A stretch of DNA of 64,000 nucleotides from NCBI RefSeq assembly GCF_017833525.1, contig NZ_JAFICD010000003.1, forward strand, positions 124,001 through 188,000, read 5' to 3'. Below are positions 61,125 to 64,000 of this stretch, in pieces (position 1 is the first letter of the stretch; every line of letters begins with the position of its first letter). This DNA comes from Duganella sp. 1411. GTDB taxonomy: Bacteria > Pseudomonadota > Gammaproteobacteria > Burkholderiales > Burkholderiaceae_D. Both the position numbers and the translations under genes were made by a program. The notes beneath the pieces were generated by a model, which worked only from the letters and a program-made list of their open reading frames with translations, was not told the DNA's origin and made no database searches.

Positions 61125-61775
61125 GTGTCGAGCAGTACCGAACCATCCAGCACTTCCCGGCCAGTCCGCATCCTCCTCGTCGACGATCATCCGATGATCC
61201 TGGCGGGGCTGGCCGACACCATCGCCAACGAGGCCGACCTGCGCGTGGTGGGCGAGCTCGACGACGGCGCCCCCGTGCTCGAGGCGTTCGAGAAGCTGCG
61301 CCCGGACCTCACCATCATGGACATCGCCATGCCCGGGCTGGACGGCCTGCAGGCGCTCGAAGCGCTGCGCGCGCGGCACGCCCAGGCGCGCGTGATCATG
61401 TTGACGACGCTGCGCGGCGACCATCAGATGCGCCGCGCGCTCGAATTGGGCGCGGCCGGCTTCCTGATGAAGCACACGCTGCGCAAGGACTTGATCGCCG
61501 CGATCCGGGCGGTGCACGCGGGCCGGCGCTGGGTGCCCGACGACGTGGCGCGCACGCTGGTCGAACACCTGGGCCAGCCCAACCTGAGCGAGCGCGAGAT
61601 GGACGTGCTGCGCAGCGCCGCCGCCGGCAACGGCAACAAGCAGATCGGCGTGCGCCTGGGCATCGCCGAGGACACCGTCAAGGCGCACATCCGCACCATC
61701 CTCGGCAAACTCGGCGCCAACGACCGCACCCACGCGGTCGCCATCGCGCTCAAGCGCGGCATCATCTCGCTCTAG
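61125..61775 (+). CDS. LuxR/NarL-family response regulator
   Basis: 216 residues from GTG. The receiver has D20, D21, the phosphorylation site D66 in TIMDIAMPG and K116 in FLMKHT. The C-terminal helix-turn-helix is LSEREMDVLRSAAAGNGNKQIGVRLGIAEDTVKAHIRTILGKL. The likely partner is the propeller-type kinase at 62844 onwards, separated by one hydrolase gene on the other strand. It binds DNA as a dimer after phosphorylation. Confidence 0.95.
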   Translation: MSSSTEPSSTSRPVRILLVDDHPMILAGLADTIANEADLRVVGELDDGAPVLEAFEKLRPDLTIMDIAMPGLDGLQALEALRARHAQARVIMLTTLRGDHQMRRALELGAAGFLMKHTLRKDLIAAIRAVHAGRRWVPDDVARTLVEHLGQPNLSEREMDVLRSAAAGNGNKQIGVRLGIAEDTVKAHIRTILGKLGANDRTHAVAIALKRGIISL

Positions 61776-61776
61776 C

Positions 61777-62727
61777 CTAGCCCTTGATGAACGCCAGCAG
61801 GTCGTTGTTAACGCGGTCCTTGTGGGTGTCGGTCAAGCCGTGCGGCGCGCCTGGATAGACCAGCAGCTTGGCGTGCTTGACGATCGCGGCGGCGGCCTTG
61901 CCCGAGGCGTCGATCGGCACGATCTGGTCGTCGTCGCCATGGATGATCAGGGTCGGCTTGTCGAACTTTTTCAGGTCGGCGCGGAAGTCGGTCTCCGAGA
62001 ACGCCTTGATCGAGTCGTAGGTGTTCTTGTGGCCGGCCTGCATGCCCTGCGCGGTCCACGAGTTGATCAGCCCCTGCGACACCTTGGCGCCCGGACGGTT
62101 GAAGCCGAAGAACGGACCCGAGGCGATGTCGATGTAGAGCTGGGCGCGGTTGGCGATGGCGCCGGCGCGGATGCCGTCGAACACCTCGATCGGCAGGCCG
62201 CCCGGATAGTCGGCGGTCTTGACCATCATCGGCGGCACCGCCGACACCAGCGCCAGGCCGGCGACGCGTTTGGTGCCGTGGCGGCCGACATAGCGCGCCA
62301 CCTCGCCGCCACCGGTGGAAAACCCGACCAGCACCGCGTTCTTCAGATCCAGCGCCTCGATCACCTGGGCCAGGTCGTCGGCGTAGTGGTCCATGTCGTT
62401 GCCGTCCCACGGCTGGCTCGAGCGGCCGTGGCCGCGGCGGTCGTGGGCGATGCAGCGGTAGCCGTGGTCGGCCAGGAACAGCATTTGCGATTCCCAGCTG
62501 TCCGAGTTCAGCGGCCAGCCGTGGCTGAAGACGACCGGCTGGCCGTTCTTCGGCCCCCAATCCTTGTAATACAGCGTGACGCCATCGCGGGTGGTCAGCG
62601 TGGCGGTCTGGCGGGTCTGTTTGGACGGCGTGGCGGCGGACGCGTTCAGCGAAACACCGGCGGCGGCCGTGGCGGCGCTCATCAGCACATTGCGGCGGCG
62701 CTGGTCGGGATTGGTATGGTTGGTCAT
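61777..62727 (-). CDS. Exported alpha/beta hydrolase (non-haem chloroperoxidase-like)
   Basis: 316 residues from ATG 62727 (AGAGAGGAAAG upstream). The N-terminus DQRRRNVLMSAATAAAGVSLNASA looks like a twin-arginine signal. The catalytic set is S137 in VGFSTGGGEV, the acid in IHGDDDQIVP and the histidine in YPGAPHGLTDTH; SHGWPLNSDSW and HDRRGHGRS are typical of arylesterases of the chloroperoxidase family. Probably an esterase or perhydrolase in the periplasm. It converges with the response regulator gene with one base between. Confidence 0.9.
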   Translation of the reverse strand: MTNHTNPDQRRRNVLMSAATAAAGVSLNASAATPSKQTRQTATLTTRDGVTLYYKDWGPKNGQPVVFSHGWPLNSDSWESQMLFLADHGYRCIAHDRRGHGRSSQPWDGNDMDHYADDLAQVIEALDLKNAVLVGFSTGGGEVARYVGRHGTKRVAGLALVSAVPPMMVKTADYPGGLPIEVFDGIRAGAIANRAQLYIDIASGPFFGFNRPGAKVSQGLINSWTAQGMQAGHKNTYDSIKAFSETDFRADLKKFDKPTLIIHGDDDQIVPIDASGKAAAAIVKHAKLLVYPGAPHGLTDTHKDRVNNDLLAFIKG

Positions 62728-62843
62728 GCTTTCCTCTCTGGGGTGTTGAATGGCTGGCACGTCGAACATGCCAGCCACAGCGTACCGTGGCGCGCCGCCG
62801 CCGCCATCGCCACCAAGAGCGCCGCCGCACTAGCTCTTTCGAG

Positions 62844-64000
62844 CTACGCCGGGTCCGACCGCGGACGGCCGCGCTGGCGCAGCCGCGCGAACAAGGCCGC
62901 CGAGCGGCCTCCCGGGTACGCATGCTCGGCCGGAATGTCCAGACGCATCGCGGTGCCCCGCCCGGGCGCCGAATCGAGGCGGTAGCGCGCGCCGGCGGCC
63001 TTGGCCCGTTCGCACATGCCGACGATGCCGAAGTGCCCGGGCCGCCCGCCGCCGGCCGACATCGCCGCCGGCATGCCGCGGCCGTCGTCGCGCACCAGCA
63101 GCGACAGGCCGTCGGCGCGGTAGTCGATCACCAGTTCCACCTGGTCCGCCGCGGCGTGGCGCGAGGCGTTGAACAACGCTTCGCGCGCGATCGCCTGCAG
63201 CTCGTCGCGCACCCGTGGACACAGGGGGCGCGGCGCGCCCTGGATGCTGGCCGTGAACCGCTCCCGCAGCAGCACGTGGCCATAGCGCGCCAGCGCCTGG
63301 CCCAGCTCCGCGGGCTCGCCGGCGCTGCGCAGGTCGGCGATGCAGTCGCGCCCCTCGCCCATCAGCTCGTCGGCCAGGTCCAGGGTTTGTTCCAGCTTGC
63401 CGCGCTCGCCGGCGCTGATCGGCAGGCTGCGCGCCTGCTGGTGGAACAGCATGATCAGCCCCTGCACGCTTTGCAGCACGGTGTCGTGCAGGCCGCGGGC
63501 GATGCGCTCGCGCTCGGCCAGGCGCTCCTGCATGCGCTCGCGCAGGCGCGCCGTCAAATGCCGCACGCGCAGCAGATACAGCGCGCCCAGCGCCAGCGCC
63601 GCCAGCAGCGCCATCAGGGCGATGAACCACCCGGTCTCGACGAAGCGCGGCGGCAGCGTCACGTCCAGCGCGGCGCCGGTCTCGTTCCACACGCCGTCCT
63701 CGTTGGCGGCGATCACGCGGAACCGGTAGGAGCCCGGGCCCAGGTTGGTGTAGACCGCCTCGCGGCGGGTGCCGGCGTCCTGCCAGCGCTCGTCGAAGCC
63801 TTCGAGCTTGTAGCGGAAGCGCACCCGCTCGGGGACCGCCAGCGCCAGCGCCGTGTAGGCGATGCGCAGGTCGCGCCGCCCGGTCGGCAGGCGCAGGCGC
63901 GCTTGCGCCGGATACGTGACGTCGCCCGAGCGCAGCGACAGCACTTGCACCGGCGGCGCCAGCGGACTGCGCGCGATGGTGGCCGGATCGAGGCTGGCCA
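62844..64000 (-). CDS. Two-component sensor histidine kinase, propeller type (partial)
   Basis: The N-terminus lies beyond the right edge; 385 residues are visible. They begin inside the Y_Y_Y domain (VRFRYKLEGFDERWQDAGTRREAVYTNLGPGSYRFRVIAANEDGVW), then one membrane helix (TGWFIALMALLAALALGALYLLRV), a HisKA_3 domain with the phosphorylated histidine in RIARGLHDTVLQ and an ATPase (DDGRGMP, GHFGIVGMCERA). It belongs to the NarL/LuxR-partner group, so the regulator at 61125 is its natural candidate. The missing part should be a beta-propeller sensor. Confidence 0.93.
   Translation of the reverse strand, partial: ASLDPATIARSPLAPPVQVLSLRSGDVTYPAQARLRLPTGRRDLRIAYTALALAVPERVRFRYKLEGFDERWQDAGTRREAVYTNLGPGSYRFRVIAANEDGVWNETGAALDVTLPPRFVETGWFIALMALLAALALGALYLLRVRHLTARLRERMQERLAERERIARGLHDTVLQSVQGLIMLFHQQARSLPISAGERGKLEQTLDLADELMGEGRDCIADLRSAGEPAELGQALARYGHVLLRERFTASIQGAPRPLCPRVRDELQAIAREALFNASRHAAADQVELVIDYRADGLSLLVRDDGRGMPAAMSAGGGRPGHFGIVGMCERAKAAGARYRLDSAPGRGTAMRLDIPAEHAYPGGRSAALFARLRQRGRPRSDPA

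Overview
The window is chromosomal DNA of a high-GC Gram-negative betaproteobacterium, most likely Burkholderiales, family Oxalobacteraceae (Massilia/Duganella-like). The basis is gene order (dapF, DUF484, xerC, COG0523 GTPase, dksA, hslVU; gpmA-envC-ctp-moeB; petABC-sspA-sspB), a Burkholderiales-type porin and codon use. This placement is inference; no database was searched.

Region 1 (1-10.7 kb) is conserved housekeeping DNA: the dapF tail, an inserted Sel1-repeat gene and porin, then DUF484-xerC, a zinc-related GTPase beside a DksA lacking its zinc cysteines, a STAS-domain protein and the HslVU protease. Region 2 (10.7-16.6 kb) holds a small outer-membrane protein divergent from an XRE regulator, and an esterase upstream of a TonB-dependent receptor, probably one uptake and degradation locus. 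Region 3 (16.6-30.4 kb, minus strand) is a complete type II secretion cluster in transcription order gspG-H-I-J-K-L-M-N-D-E-F-C, ending in a patatin-type phospholipase with a barrel-like C-terminus; a REP-like palindrome sits between gspN and gspD. Region 4 (30.5-47.7 kb) has an amidohydrolase, moeB, ctp, envC, gpmA, rhodanese-grxC-secB, an SH3 protein, gpsA, a long inverted repeat, DUF2461, a DegS-like protease, mscL, the cytochrome bc1 operon, sspAB and tRNA-Thr(TGT).

Region 5 (47.7-58.15 kb) starts right after tRNA-Thr and looks like an accessory island: a serine-recombinase C-terminal remnant, two small secreted proteins, a haloacetate-dehalogenase homologue, two decayed murein-endopeptidase fragments on either side of a HipBA pair, an AttH/CrtC-like lipocalin protein, and an NrtR-type regulator with a Prs-like and NadV-like pair (nicotinamide salvage to NAD). 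Parts are AT-rich compared with the backbone.

Region 6 (58.15-64 kb) is signalling: a hybrid histidine kinase with receiver and Hpt domains, a secreted cupin, a LuxR-type response regulator, an alpha/beta hydrolase and a propeller-type histidine kinase cut by the window edge.

No rRNA, CRISPR array or intact transposase was seen. The best candidates for something unusual are the NrtR-Prs-NadV operon with its palindromic sites, the hipBA operator array between two related pseudogene fragments, and the serine-recombinase scar beside the tRNA. None of these proves an undescribed system.
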